Below, in pieces: positions 8,348-15,879 of a stretch of DNA of 64,000 bases. Source of the stretch: Chloroflexota bacterium (lineage in GTDB: Bacteria; Chloroflexota; UBA11872). Within the stretch, counting starts at the first letter, position 1; every line of letters begins with the position of its first letter. The position numbers were made by a program, and so were the translations under genes. Below the pieces are notes generated by a model. The model ran no database searches, was not told where the DNA came from, and saw only the letters and a program-made list of their open reading frames with translations. The DNA is taken from contig JAJEGF010000078.1 of NCBI GenBank assembly GCA_022820025.1, positions 1 through 64,000 on the forward strand. Reading direction: 5' to 3'.

Positions 8348-9808
8348 GTGAATCCCAAGAATCTCCTGGTTCTCATGTCGGACGAACACAACCCGCGCAT
8401 GCTGGGAGCGTCTGGCCATCCCGTGGTGCATACCCCCAACCTGGACTCGCTGGCCGACGGCGGTACCACATTCGCCGCCGCCTATTGCAACTCCCCAATC
8501 TGCGTCCCCTCGCGCGCCAGCTTCGCCACCGGCCGCTACGTCCATGAGATCGGGGCGTGGGACAACGCCGCGCCCTTCACCGGCAGCGCGGCCTCCGGCT
8601 GGGGTCATCGGCTCACGGAGAACGGCCACGCCGTAACCACCATCGGCAAGCTCCACCACCGCAACGCCACCGACGACATCGGCTTTCCCGACCAGCGCAT
8701 TCCCATGCACGTCATGCACGGGATCGGGGACGTCTATGGCTGCCTTCGCTCCAACATGCCTGTGACGCGCTACCAGCTCGGTCATGTAGACGAAGCCGGC
8801 GCTACCGACTCCGAGTACATCCGCTACGACACCGCCATCGCCGCCGAAGCCGTCCGTTGGCTCCAAACCGAAGCGCAAACGCACGACAAACCCTGGTGCC
8901 TCTTCGTCTCCTTCACCCTGCCCCACTTCCCCTTCGCCGCCCCGGAACACCACCAGCGCCGCTATCGGCTTGACGACATCGACATGCCCATCGCCTGGTC
9001 ACCCGACCAGTGGCCCATGCACCCGCCGCTGGCCGCCTTTCGCGACGCGCGTGTGCAAACCGCTGAAGACGTTCGCTCGGAGGAGGCCATCCGTCGCGCC
9101 CGCCTCGTCTACTACGCCATGTGCTCATTCGTCGATGAGTTGATCGGGGACGTGATTGGCGCGCTGGACAATGCTGGCCTTGCCGACGACACCCGCATCG
9201 TCTACACCAGCGACCACGGCGAAACCCTCGGCGACTACGGCCTCTGGGGCAAGAGCGTCATGTACGACAGCGCCGCCGCCGTCCCCCTCATCCTCGCCGG
9301 GCCCGACGTGCCATCCGGCCGTTCAGTCGACTGCCCCGTATCGCTGGTCGACCTCGCGCCCACCATCATGGCCGGCACCGGCGTCGAACCCGCCGCTGCG
9401 GACGCTGACCTGCCAGGCACTGACCTCTGGTCAATGGCGGCGGGCGAAGAGCCCGACGATCGCACCGTCTTCAGCGAGTACCACGCCACCGGCTCCGCCT
9501 CCGCCACCTACCTGCTGCGCGACCGCCGTTGGAAATACATCCACTTCGTCGGCCACGATCCCCAGCTATTCGACATGCATTCCGATCCTCACGAGTTGAC
9601 CAATCTGGCCGACCAGCCTGCCCACCGGCCGCGCGTCGCGGACTTTCAGCGCCGCCTGGCCGCCATCTGCGACCCCGACGCCACCGACGCCGCCGCCAAA
9701 GCCGACCAGGCGCGCTGCATCCAGGCCAACGGCGGAGAAGCCGCCGTCCTTGCCGCCGGCCAGCAAATCAACTTCACCCGCGCCCCCGAGCAGTTCCGCC
9801 TCGCGTGA
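8348..9808 (+). CDS. Sulfatase (arylsulfatase / choline-sulfatase type)
   Basis: This is a hydrolase of sulfate esters, 486 residues. The GTG at 8348 is chosen because the family N-terminus (NPKNLLVLMSDEHNPRML, metal-binding Asp) begins there and GGAG precedes it; an ATG at 8264 would add 28 unrelated residues. The active-site signature C-V-P-S-R (about Cys52 to Arg56, followed by ASFATGRY) is the cysteine type, which must be converted to formylglycine. The second metal site is in TSDHGETLGDYGLWGK. No transmembrane or clear signal sequence is seen. No formylglycine-generating enzyme or anaerobic maturase is in the window, so maturation must be provided elsewhere. It lies in the cargo segment between phage genes. 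Confidence 0.88.
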   Translation: MNPKNLLVLMSDEHNPRMLGASGHPVVHTPNLDSLADGGTTFAAAYCNSPICVPSRASFATGRYVHEIGAWDNAAPFTGSAASGWGHRLTENGHAVTTIGKLHHRNATDDIGFPDQRIPMHVMHGIGDVYGCLRSNMPVTRYQLGHVDEAGATDSEYIRYDTAIAAEAVRWLQTEAQTHDKPWCLFVSFTLPHFPFAAPEHHQRRYRLDDIDMPIAWSPDQWPMHPPLAAFRDARVQTAEDVRSEEAIRRARLVYYAMCSFVDELIGDVIGALDNAGLADDTRIVYTSDHGETLGDYGLWGKSVMYDSAAAVPLILAGPDVPSGRSVDCPVSLVDLAPTIMAGTGVEPAAADADLPGTDLWSMAAGEEPDDRTVFSEYHATGSASATYLLRDRRWKYIHFVGHDPQLFDMHSDPHELTNLADQPAHRPRVADFQRRLAAICDPDATDAAAKADQARCIQANGGEAAVLAAGQQINFTRAPEQFRLA

Positions 9809-9892
9809 GCCCCAAAAAAGGGCGCGGTGCTACGCTCCTGAATAAGCGGAAAGCGGAATGATCGCCATCGTCACTTGATTCGGAGCGGCCAG

Positions 9893-10336
9893 ATGGATCA
9901 GTTTCGTCGCGTCGTCGCCGTTGCCCTCATCGTTCTAGCCGTCGCTGTTGGACTCAACCTCATGCTCACCCCCGTCTACCACGACGGCGGCGAAACCTAT
10001 CCCGTCTGGCAGGCGATGAATTGGTTCATGGCCGTGGGCGTGGTCATTGCGCTCCTCATCAGCGTCCATCGCGTCCGCGGCCTCAACGGCGGTCCCAACG
10101 ACCCCGTCACCCGCGAGTACCTGGGCGCCACCGCCCTGTTCCTCGGAGCCACGGGCCTCATCATCATCTTCTACTGGAACTGGCTCTGGACGATGTTCCC
10201 GGAGAGCGAAACGGGCATGGCCGCCCAGTCCCATCTCAACCACTTCCCCTGGATGGACGTGCTCTACACATGGGTCACGGGCGCTGCGGGCCTGTACTTG
10301 TGGCGCGCCGTTGGCCAGAAGATGAGCCGCGACTAG
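9893..10336 (+). CDS. Four-helix membrane protein, hypothetical
   Basis: This encodes 147 residues. The ATG at 9893 has GGAG seven bases upstream; a TTG at 9875 is the alternative. Four hydrophobic segments are visible: VVAVALIVLAVAVGLNLML, WFMAVGVVIALLIS, ALFLGATGLIIIFYW and VLYTWVTGAAGLYLW. Polar loops carry EYLGAT and ETGMAAQSHLNH. The pattern recalls small cytochrome-oxidase-associated or DoxX-like membrane proteins, but no haem or quinone motif is clear. It follows the sulfatase by about 80 nt and may be co-transcribed. Function unknown. Confidence 0.65.
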   Translation: MDQFRRVVAVALIVLAVAVGLNLMLTPVYHDGGETYPVWQAMNWFMAVGVVIALLISVHRVRGLNGGPNDPVTREYLGATALFLGATGLIIIFYWNWLWTMFPESETGMAAQSHLNHFPWMDVLYTWVTGAAGLYLWRAVGQKMSRD

Positions 10337-10430
10337 CGGCCGACAACACCCAACGCCTGACCGTAATCCGCGACATCCCCTCCCGCATCGAAACCAAGGA
10401 CTGATTCCACGAGACCAACCCGTTAGACGT

Positions 10431-10463
10431 CAGACAGTCTGTGTAGGACAATCTGTAATACAG
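10431..10463. promoter_or_regulatory. Probable VapB operator, two palindromes
   Basis: Two perfect 11-bp palindromes, CAGACAGTCTG (10431-10441) and CTGTAATACAG (10453-10463), have centres 22 bp apart, about two helical turns. They end 20 nt before the antitoxin start codon. This is the usual layout of a ribbon-helix-helix antitoxin autoregulatory operator. Confidence 0.5.
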
Positions 10464-10483
10464 AAGGACGTTGCGGAGTTGGG

Positions 10484-10744
10484 ATGGGCGTCAGAACCGT
10501 GCGGCTGGACGACGAGGCCGAGCGAACCCTCGCTGCGGTCCGTAAGCGAACCGGCCTCACCATCTCGGAAGTGCTTAAGCGCGGTCTCCGCGCCTACGAC
10601 ATCGCGTCCCGCGAGGAAGCGGCTACCCGACCCTACGATGTGTATCGCCGACTCGATTTAGGATCCGGCGGCTATGCCGTGGCCCCGGCCAGGGACGCGA
10701 AGGCCGCGATAGCCGAGGTAATCACCGCGAAGCACCGACGGTGA
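10484..10744 (+). CDS. VapB-like ribbon-helix-helix antitoxin
   Basis: This encodes 86 residues. Residues 2-40 fit a ribbon-helix-helix DNA-binding fold (VRTVRLDDEAERTLAAVRKR strand-helix, then LTISEVLKRGLRAYD). The variable C-terminal half (PYDVYRRLDLGSGGYA) would wrap the toxin. The stop codon overlaps the toxin start as GTGA, the usual coupling for this type of pair. The two palindromes upstream are the likely autoregulatory site. In this family the antitoxin neutralises a PIN-domain RNase and represses its own operon. Confidence 0.75.
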   Translation: MGVRTVRLDDEAERTLAAVRKRTGLTISEVLKRGLRAYDIASREEAATRPYDVYRRLDLGSGGYAVAPARDAKAAIAEVITAKHRR

Positions 10745-11154
10745 TTCTGGTCGATACCGGCCCGGTAGTCGCGCTGTTCGATCCCGCCGACGCCGACCAT
10801 CAGCGCTGCGTCGATGTCCTGCGGACGGTCGAGCAGCCAATGGCAACAACCGTGCCCGTCCTCACTGAATCATTTCACCTCTTGCAGCCGGCCAGCGTGG
10901 GCGCGCAACGCCTCATGGATTTTCTGGCCGACGATGGCCTGCGAGTTCTCTTCCTGGATGACGAGGATTTGGCGCGCGCATTCCAGCTCATGGCGCGGTA
11001 CGCGGATGCGCCGATGGACTTGGCTGACGCCTCGCTGGTTGTACTGGCGGAGCGGTTGGAACTGCAAGAGATCTTTACCTTCGACCGCAGTCACTTCTAC
11101 GCCTATCGCATTCAACGCGGCCACCGGCATCTGGCGTTTGAGCTGGTCGGCTAG
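10741..11154 (+). CDS. VapC-like PIN-domain toxin ribonuclease
   Basis: This encodes 137 residues, starting at a GTG that overlaps the antitoxin stop. The PIN-domain acidic set is visible: Asp5 (ILVDTGP), Glu43 (LTESFH), Asp96 (MDLADASLV) and Asp115 (TFDRSHF). All four are present, so the nuclease site looks intact. PIN toxins of this group cleave tRNA or rRNA when freed from the antitoxin. In this setting, inside the phage head module, it could stabilise the cargo segment or act against other phages; both are inferences. Confidence 0.8.
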   Translation: MILVDTGPVVALFDPADADHQRCVDVLRTVEQPMATTVPVLTESFHLLQPASVGAQRLMDFLADDGLRVLFLDDEDLARAFQLMARYADAPMDLADASLVVLAERLELQEIFTFDRSHFYAYRIQRGHRHLAFELVG

Positions 11155-11239
11155 GCGCAGAAGTCCGGGCAAGACCACGTGCTGTGATTCAGGGCCACCA
11201 ATGTTCCCGCGGCCCGGCGCCAGCGTCCGTCGGCTCGCT

Positions 11240-11698
11240 CTAGCTTCTCGCCGCCCGCCGCAATCCCTCAATGTCGATCTTTGACATCTCCAGCAGCGCC
11301 TCCGTCACCGCCTGGGGCGCCGGCGCCATGATCTCCGAGAGTCCGGCCGGAATGACCTGCCACGACAGGCCGAACTGGTCCACAAGCCAGCCGCACGGCT
11401 GCGTCTGACCGCCGTCCGATAGCCGCTCCCAGTAGTAGTCGATCTCGTCCTGTGCCTCACACTCCACCACAAACGAGACCGCCGGCGTAAAGCTGTACAT
11501 CGGCCCGCCGTCCACCGCGCCGAATCGCTGACCGTCAAGCTCGAACTCCACGATCGCATCGTCTTCGGCTGGGCCGGCCGCGATCTTCTGCACGTGCAGG
11601 ACCCTCGAGTTCGGAAAGATCGACACGTAAAACCTCGCGGCTTCCTCGGCCCGGCCGTCGAACCACAGAAACGGGTGAATTCTGGAAATCGATGACAT
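11240..11698 (-). CDS. VOC-family protein (PhnB-like)
   Basis: This encodes 152 residues, the normal length for a PhnB/3-demethylubiquinone methyltransferase-like VOC protein. The N-terminus has RIHPFLWFDGRAEEAARFYVSIF, then a FELDGQRFGAVDGGP strand and a C-terminal GWLVDQFGLSWQVIP, all typical of the group. The two beta-alpha-beta-beta-beta modules form a dimer with a metal or ligand site; substrates are mostly unknown. A GGGAGAAGG sequence lies upstream of the ATG. It is convergent with vapC, which ends 85 nt away. Confidence 0.8.
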   Translation of the reverse strand: MSSISRIHPFLWFDGRAEEAARFYVSIFPNSRVLHVQKIAAGPAEDDAIVEFELDGQRFGAVDGGPMYSFTPAVSFVVECEAQDEIDYYWERLSDGGQTQPCGWLVDQFGLSWQVIPAGLSEIMAPAPQAVTEALLEMSKIDIEGLRRAARS

Positions 11699-11860
11699 AT
11701 GTGTTCACCCTTCTCCCTCTGAGGCCAGGCCGCCGTCACGTTGTCGGCGCGGGTATCACGTTGCGGTCAGCGCCCGGCTGCCGGCCAGCCAACCCATTGT
11801 CGATCCACGATAGTCGCTCGGCCAAAGGCCGCGCCCTCAACTGCGGCCGAACCCGAATAC

Positions 11861-11898
11861 GGACACCGGCCCGGTGCTGAAGCGCCGGGCCGGTGTCC
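11861..11898 (-). terminator. GC-rich hairpin after the scaffold-like gene
   Basis: There is a 17-bp inverted repeat with one G-T mismatch (GGACACCGGCCCGGTGC at 11861-11877, complement at 11882-11898) and a 4-nt TGAA loop. It lies 28 nt past the stop of the minus-strand scaffold-like gene. No T tract follows, so termination strength is uncertain. It would end transcription before the cargo segment. Confidence 0.6.
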
Positions 11899-11926
11899 GT
11901 GGCCAAAGCCAGCAGCCGGCGGCCCG

Positions 11927-12622
11927 CTACGTCAACCCACGTCGTCGCCGGGCGGTTTCGTAGGTCTCCAGGTCCACCTCGCCGCGAGCGAACCCGGCCT
12001 CGATCTGCTGAAACGCGTCCGCTGGCGCGCCCCGGCTCGGAAACAGGTCGGGCGAGGGGTCCAGGCTGCGCCGGTCAGCCAGACGTTCCCGCGCCTCGGC
12101 CTCGCGCTCCGGGTCCGCCGCCGGCGACGCAGTCTCCGTCGCCCCGGCGTCGTCTGGCTCGTCCTCCTGCTCCCTGGCCGCCGCGGGGTTCGCGTGGGAT
12201 CCGGCATCCACGGTCTCCGGCTGCGAGTCCTCGGTCTCTTCGTCTGATTCCGCAGCCGCGTCGGACGTTTCCTTCGATGCGGCGTCCAATGCCGGCGCCT
12301 CTGATGCTTGACCAGTCGTCAGCCCCGCCTTCAGCCAGTCGCCCACTTCGCGCGGGTCCGCCTGCGCAATCCAGGCCAGTAGTTCCGGGTCGATAGCTTG
12401 GCCGGCCTCCGACTCCCAGCGCCGCCGGGCGCGGTTCAGCTCGCGGTCCTTGCGCGACTGCCAGCGGCGTTCCACGGCCTCGATACGCCGCGCCACTTCC
12501 GCGTCCAGCGCCGCCTGAAACGCCTCCCTCGAATCTTCGTGGTCCATCGGTTGGCCGGCGCTCATGGCTTCCGGTCCGTCTGCCTCGGTCAGCGTTGCCG
12601 CCTCGGGGGAATCGCTGCTCAT
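11927..12622 (-). CDS. Acidic helical protein, probable phage scaffold
   Basis: This encodes 231 residues. The start is the ATG at 12622, which overlaps the upstream stop as ATGA; a longer frame reaching 12832 runs through the previous gene. The protein is very acidic and largely helical. It has a charged coiled-coil-like segment (EVARRIEAVERRWQSRKDRELNRARRRWE), a long Glu/Asp/Ala-rich disordered part and a short C-terminal helix (EVDLETYETARRRRG). This composition, and its place after the terminase and before the capsid, fit a head scaffolding protein. No protease motif was seen. The capsid gene is displaced about 5.7 kb away. Confidence 0.6.
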   Translation of the reverse strand: MSSDSPEAATLTEADGPEAMSAGQPMDHEDSREAFQAALDAEVARRIEAVERRWQSRKDRELNRARRRWESEAGQAIDPELLAWIAQADPREVGDWLKAGLTTGQASEAPALDAASKETSDAAAESDEETEDSQPETVDAGSHANPAAAREQEDEPDDAGATETASPAADPEREAEARERLADRRSLDPSPDLFPSRGAPADAFQQIEAGFARGEVDLETYETARRRRGLT

Positions 12623-13350
12623 ACCTGCTCCTTCGTGGGTGCGCCCATTGATTGCATGTGGGCGCTGGTCAGGGCCGATGTCAGATCGGCCTCCGGTGTC
12701 GAATCGGGTCCCGCCTGAATCCGGGTTCCCAGCCTGGCCGCCAGGTCCAGCATTTCCGTCGCCCTTACGGCGTGAATCTCGTTCGCTTCTTCCGCCCAGC
12801 GCGTCAGTCGACGCGCCAGACCCGGGCGGCACGCGCGCAACAACGACGTCAGGTCAAACCGAAGACGGCGCAGCCGAGCCGCATGGCCTTCCGCGCCGAT
12901 CCGCTCATAGCCTTCGCTCACCATCAGCGTCAGCAGTTCGTCGGCCGAGGCGACCCGGCATACGTCCCAGTGCGCCAGGCGTTCCGGCGCAGGCTCGTCA
13001 CAAGCAACTCGCAGGCAGCCTGCGGTCCACTGGCTGCCCGGCGCCCCGCACTGCGGGCAATGCCAGTGGGGTCGCAGCAACAGCCCGCGCCGCACGGCTT
13101 CCTCGTTGAGACGCTGGCTGACGTAGCGTCGGAGAGCCGGCGAGACCTCCGTCCCACGGGACAGATCGGCCACGGCCTTGGTCCAGGCGCGTTCAAATCG
13201 GTCGGCATCGGGCTCGCGCAGAGCCTGGGCCACCGCGGCTCGCGCCGCCGCGAGATCGGCGCTCGCGAATCCGTGCGTTGCCGCGTCGTCATGGCCCGGC
13301 GTCCGGGCCAGAAGCATGAGGCGCCCGTCATGGCGCTGAATTGTCAGCAC
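12619..13350 (-). CDS. Phage protein with a zinc-ribbon-like motif, unknown
   Basis: This encodes 243 residues and is the first gene of the head operon. Near residue 98 it has HWHCPQCGAPGSQW followed by CLRVACDEP, a CxxC...CxxxxC pattern that could bind zinc. The C-terminal half is helical and arginine-rich (LRRLRFDLTSLLRACRPGLARRL). It overlaps the scaffold-like gene by ATGA. A promoter with a perfect TTGACA and an operator matching the one before the portal gene lies upstream. No family is recognised; a head assembly or minor head role is only an inference from position. Confidence 0.6.
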   Translation of the reverse strand: MLTIQRHDGRLMLLARTPGHDDAATHGFASADLAAARAAVAQALREPDADRFERAWTKAVADLSRGTEVSPALRRYVSQRLNEEAVRRGLLLRPHWHCPQCGAPGSQWTAGCLRVACDEPAPERLAHWDVCRVASADELLTLMVSEGYERIGAEGHAARLRRLRFDLTSLLRACRPGLARRLTRWAEEANEIHAVRATEMLDLAARLGTRIQAGPDSTPEADLTSALTSAHMQSMGAPTKEQV

Positions 13351-13444
13351 GTCAACCTTTCGTTGCGATGGGGCGTCGACGCCGGGGATTCCGCCCAGGC
13401 CAGCGATGTCTGAATCATCATTTCCCCGGCGTCAACGCCCTCTG

Positions 13445-13482
13445 TACTCCTACAGAGTATAGCGTCACTGGCAGGCTGTCAA
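13445..13482 (-). promoter_or_regulatory. Promoter and operator of the zinc-motif/scaffold operon
   Basis: On the minus strand a perfect -35 TTGACA (13477-13482) is followed by TATACT or TACTCT (15- or 17-nt spacer). The palindrome TACTC-CTACA-GAGTA (13445-13459) covers the -10 region. The sequence GTACTCCTACAGAGTATA matches the site before the portal gene in 17 of 18 positions. The XRE regulator gene starts 48 nt away in the opposite direction. Confidence 0.65.
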
Positions 13483-13506
13483 CCCCATGGGTACAATGAG
13501 GGCACC

Positions 13507-14046
13507 ATGAGCGAACCGCGGCAGGGGATACGCTTCGCGGCCGTGCTGAACAGCACCCGCCGCGAGGCTGGTTTGTCGTACCGGCAGTTGGCCCAGGCCA
13601 GCGGCATCTCGCACTCGTTCCTCAGCCATGTGGAAAAGGGCGAGCGCCGCGCCCCGCCCGCCAAGGCCATCCTTGATCTGGCCGACGCGCTTGACGCCGA
13701 CCGCCTGACCTTTGCTCTGGCCGCCATCGCCGATCGCGCCGGCAGCGATATCGCCACCACCATGGTCGCGGCTCTGCGGCGCGGCCCTGTCGGTCGCGAC
13801 CTTGATCCGACGGCCGGCGGCGTCCTGATCGAGTCCGGCCCCGCCGACGCCGAAACCGAGCTTGTCCACCTCGCGGACCACGACGACGCGGTCGACGAAC
13901 TCGCCAGCCGTCTGGCCTTCGTCGACCTTCAGCTTGATGCCGGCTTCATGCGCCTGGGGCTGAACGCCGGCGACGACGACCCCATCGTCCTGCTCGTCAG
14001 CGCCCACGCCGGCACTGGCTCGCCAAGCGACCAGACCGAGGCTTAG
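13507..14046 (+). CDS. XRE-family phage regulator (probable repressor)
   Basis: This encodes 179 residues. Residues of about 8-62 form a clear XRE/Cro-type helix-turn-helix (FAAVLNSTRREAGLSYRQLA, then SGISHSFLSHVEKGERRAP). The C-terminal 110 residues are acidic and lack the Ser-Lys catalytic dyad of LexA/CI-type repressors, so RecA-triggered self-cleavage is unlikely. It is encoded on the plus strand inside a minus-strand structural cluster, divergent from the zinc-motif gene and convergent with the large terminase. The matching palindromes at 13445-13459 and 17639-17653 are its most likely binding sites. Its regulatory role is inferred from motif and context. Confidence 0.75.
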   Translation: MSEPRQGIRFAAVLNSTRREAGLSYRQLAQASGISHSFLSHVEKGERRAPPAKAILDLADALDADRLTFALAAIADRAGSDIATTMVAALRRGPVGRDLDPTAGGVLIESGPADAETELVHLADHDDAVDELASRLAFVDLQLDAGFMRLGLNAGDDDPIVLLVSAHAGTGSPSDQTEA

Positions 14047-14068
14047 CCGCGGCGAGGCCTGATCTCCA

Positions 14069-15370
14069 CTACCACGTAATCCGAAACGGAATACTCTGGC
14101 GCGGCGGTCGCTCGATCGCGCCAAAGCGGTCGTACAGCCAGTACGTCAGCGCCTTGATGGCGTGGTTATCACGGTCGATTGGGATCTCCGAGATCGGTTC
14201 CAGATCCGTCGCCTCGTGATATCGGTATAGCCCAAACTCCTCAATCAGGTTCGTGCACTCGGGCGCCACGATCAGGCGCGCGTCGCCACTGGCCGGGTCG
14301 CGCAGGAACGTCCGCAGACGGTCAATTCCCGAACGCAGCGGTACCGAGTGCGAGCGCAGCCGCACGCCCGCCAGCGAGGCCCAAACCTCTATCTGGCTAG
14401 GTGCGGCATGGTGTTGCCGGCCGGCCACGTCAATCACTCCACCACGCACTCGAGGCCACCAGGAGCGCTGGCGGCAGGCCGCAATCACGTCTCCCGCCAC
14501 CTTCCGCCGCAGATACACCTCGTCGATGACCGCTACCTCGGACCCACGTTGCTCAATAGCCAGCACCGCATATGCGCCCGCGTATCCCGGGTCGACCGCC
14601 AGTTCCACCGGTGCGTCGCTGCTCCGCGCGTTGACGTGCACGTGTTTGCGCGGATCGAACTCCCGGAAGACCAGCGTCGCCGGCGGACACGGCACGCCGC
14701 CAAAGCGCTCCATGAAGAGATCCGGAGGGAACAGTGCCTCCAATTCCGCGATCTCGGGATCGTGGCGCCCACCCGGATAGAGCGCCCGGTTCTCCCACGA
14801 GGGGATCGAGAAGGACCGCGCATCCTCGCGCGCGGCCGGCTGCCAGGCGCGAAACCTGTCCGCGTACCAGCCGCGCGACCCTTCGAAAGTTCCGCTCAGC
14901 CACAACCAGCCGCGCCGCTCCGCGATTCGTCCCCGCAGGCGCAGAAACACGGACGGCGGAAGCTGAGCGGCCTCACATGCCAGGATCCCGTCCGGTGCCT
15001 CGCCTGCCAACCGTTCTGGCTCACGCGCGCTTCGCGTAACAATACGCGCCCCGGTGCGCGTGATCAGTTCACACCGGCTGCTGCCCGGGAACCGCACCGA
15101 GGCCACGGCGTCAATCCGCCGATATGCGTCCAGGAGGTATTCGAACTCTGGGCGGCAGAGGTCGTACTCGGGACCCACCAGCCAATAAAGCCGCCCCTCC
15201 ACCAGCCGGCCGAAGAGTTCCATGGCGGCGCTTAGACTCTTGCCGGCCCGCTCGCCCCCGGCAATCAGGCGAATCCGTGCCGGAGAGTCGTGCGCCGCGA
15301 GTTGGGCCGCCGACGGGTCGTAGCCCACCCGCGCCCACAGCAGATCACGCGCCGTGCGCCGTGCGCTCAC
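14069..15370 (-). CDS. Phage terminase large subunit
   Basis: This encodes about 433 residues and is the DNA-packaging motor ATPase/nuclease. The start is uncertain: the GTG at 15370 has GGAAGAG upstream and overlaps the previous gene by 26 nt; an in-frame start at 15439 is possible but less likely. The Walker A motif is GGERAGKS, close to the N-terminus. The Walker B region is probably in ILACEAAQLPPS. The C-terminal nuclease domain has ELAVDPGYAGAYAVL and VIDVAGRQ, the usual acidic sites of the RNase-H fold. The length is slightly below the family's typical 450-550. It follows the small-terminase-like gene. Confidence 0.85.
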   Translation of the reverse strand: MSARRTARDLLWARVGYDPSAAQLAAHDSPARIRLIAGGERAGKSLSAAMELFGRLVEGRLYWLVGPEYDLCRPEFEYLLDAYRRIDAVASVRFPGSSRCELITRTGARIVTRSAREPERLAGEAPDGILACEAAQLPPSVFLRLRGRIAERRGWLWLSGTFEGSRGWYADRFRAWQPAAREDARSFSIPSWENRALYPGGRHDPEIAELEALFPPDLFMERFGGVPCPPATLVFREFDPRKHVHVNARSSDAPVELAVDPGYAGAYAVLAIEQRGSEVAVIDEVYLRRKVAGDVIAACRQRSWWPRVRGGVIDVAGRQHHAAPSQIEVWASLAGVRLRSHSVPLRSGIDRLRTFLRDPASGDARLIVAPECTNLIEEFGLYRYHEATDLEPISEIPIDRDNHAIKALTYWLYDRFGAIERPPRQSIPFRITW

Positions 15371-15776
15371 GTAACTCTTCCAGTAGCGTCTGAAACGTGT
15401 CCTCGCCCTCGACAGGGCGCGCGAACACGTTCCGCACAACCAACTCCACCGCCCAGCGCTCGCCGGCCCGTGCCTTGGTCATGATCGTCTCGCACAGCGA
15501 CTCGCACTCCGCGTTCGCGGCGGCAGTCAGACGCTCGGCGAACACGCTGCCCGCGTCCCCGCTAGCGTCCGGCATGGGTCCGCCTCCCTCGACGCGTGTT
15601 TCGATCTCGCGCCCTTTCACCGACGATTCCCTCGCTGCCGCTCGCCGACATTCGTCGCAACAGCGCGTGCTGCCCGGGCCGCCGGAACAGACCGACAGGC
15701 TGAACCTCAGCTCGACGGAGCATTCCAAGTGCGTGCCCGCCGGCTTGTGCCGCGGCGGTCCCGGTGGCGCCGCCAT
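15345..15776 (-). CDS. Small-terminase-like protein with Cys motif
   Basis: This encodes 143 residues. The C-terminal 75 residues (LTAAANAECESLCETIMTKA, then ERWAVELVVRNVFARP) match the helical pattern of proteins encoded just before large terminase genes, where a small-subunit or packaging-associated role is usual. The N-terminal part has several Cys (LECSVELRFSLSVC, RCCDECRR) that could bind metal. An internal ATG before PDASGDAG is an alternative start. Third-position GC is higher in this frame than in the overlapping frame, which supports it. It overlaps the large terminase gene. Confidence 0.55.
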   Translation of the reverse strand: MAAPPGPPRHKPAGTHLECSVELRFSLSVCSGGPGSTRCCDECRRAAARESSVKGREIETRVEGGGPMPDASGDAGSVFAERLTAAANAECESLCETIMTKARAGERWAVELVVRNVFARPVEGEDTFQTLLEELRERTAHGA

Positions 15777-15879
15777 GTTCTAGGCGACGCGCCCGGATTC
15801 GAAGGACCAGTTCCTGGACGAGTCGCTGAACTCGCAGTTGAATCGCCTCAGGTCGATCCAATGACTCAGGCTTGGACAT
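15562..15879 (-). CDS. Possible small overlapping protein after the portal
   Basis: AGGAG lies seven bases before the ATG at 15879, inside the last codons of the portal gene. The first 35 residues form a plausible helix (QLRVQRLVQELVLRIRARR). From about 15776 on, the frame overlaps the small-terminase-like gene, where codon composition favours the other frame. Either only a short leader peptide is made, or a frameshift links this start to the downstream frame. Low confidence. Confidence 0.3.
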   Translation of the reverse strand: MSKPESLDRPEAIQLRVQRLVQELVLRIRARRLEHGGATGTAAAQAGGHALGMLRRAEVQPVGLFRRPGQHALLRRMSASGSEGIVGERARDRNTRRGRRTHAGR

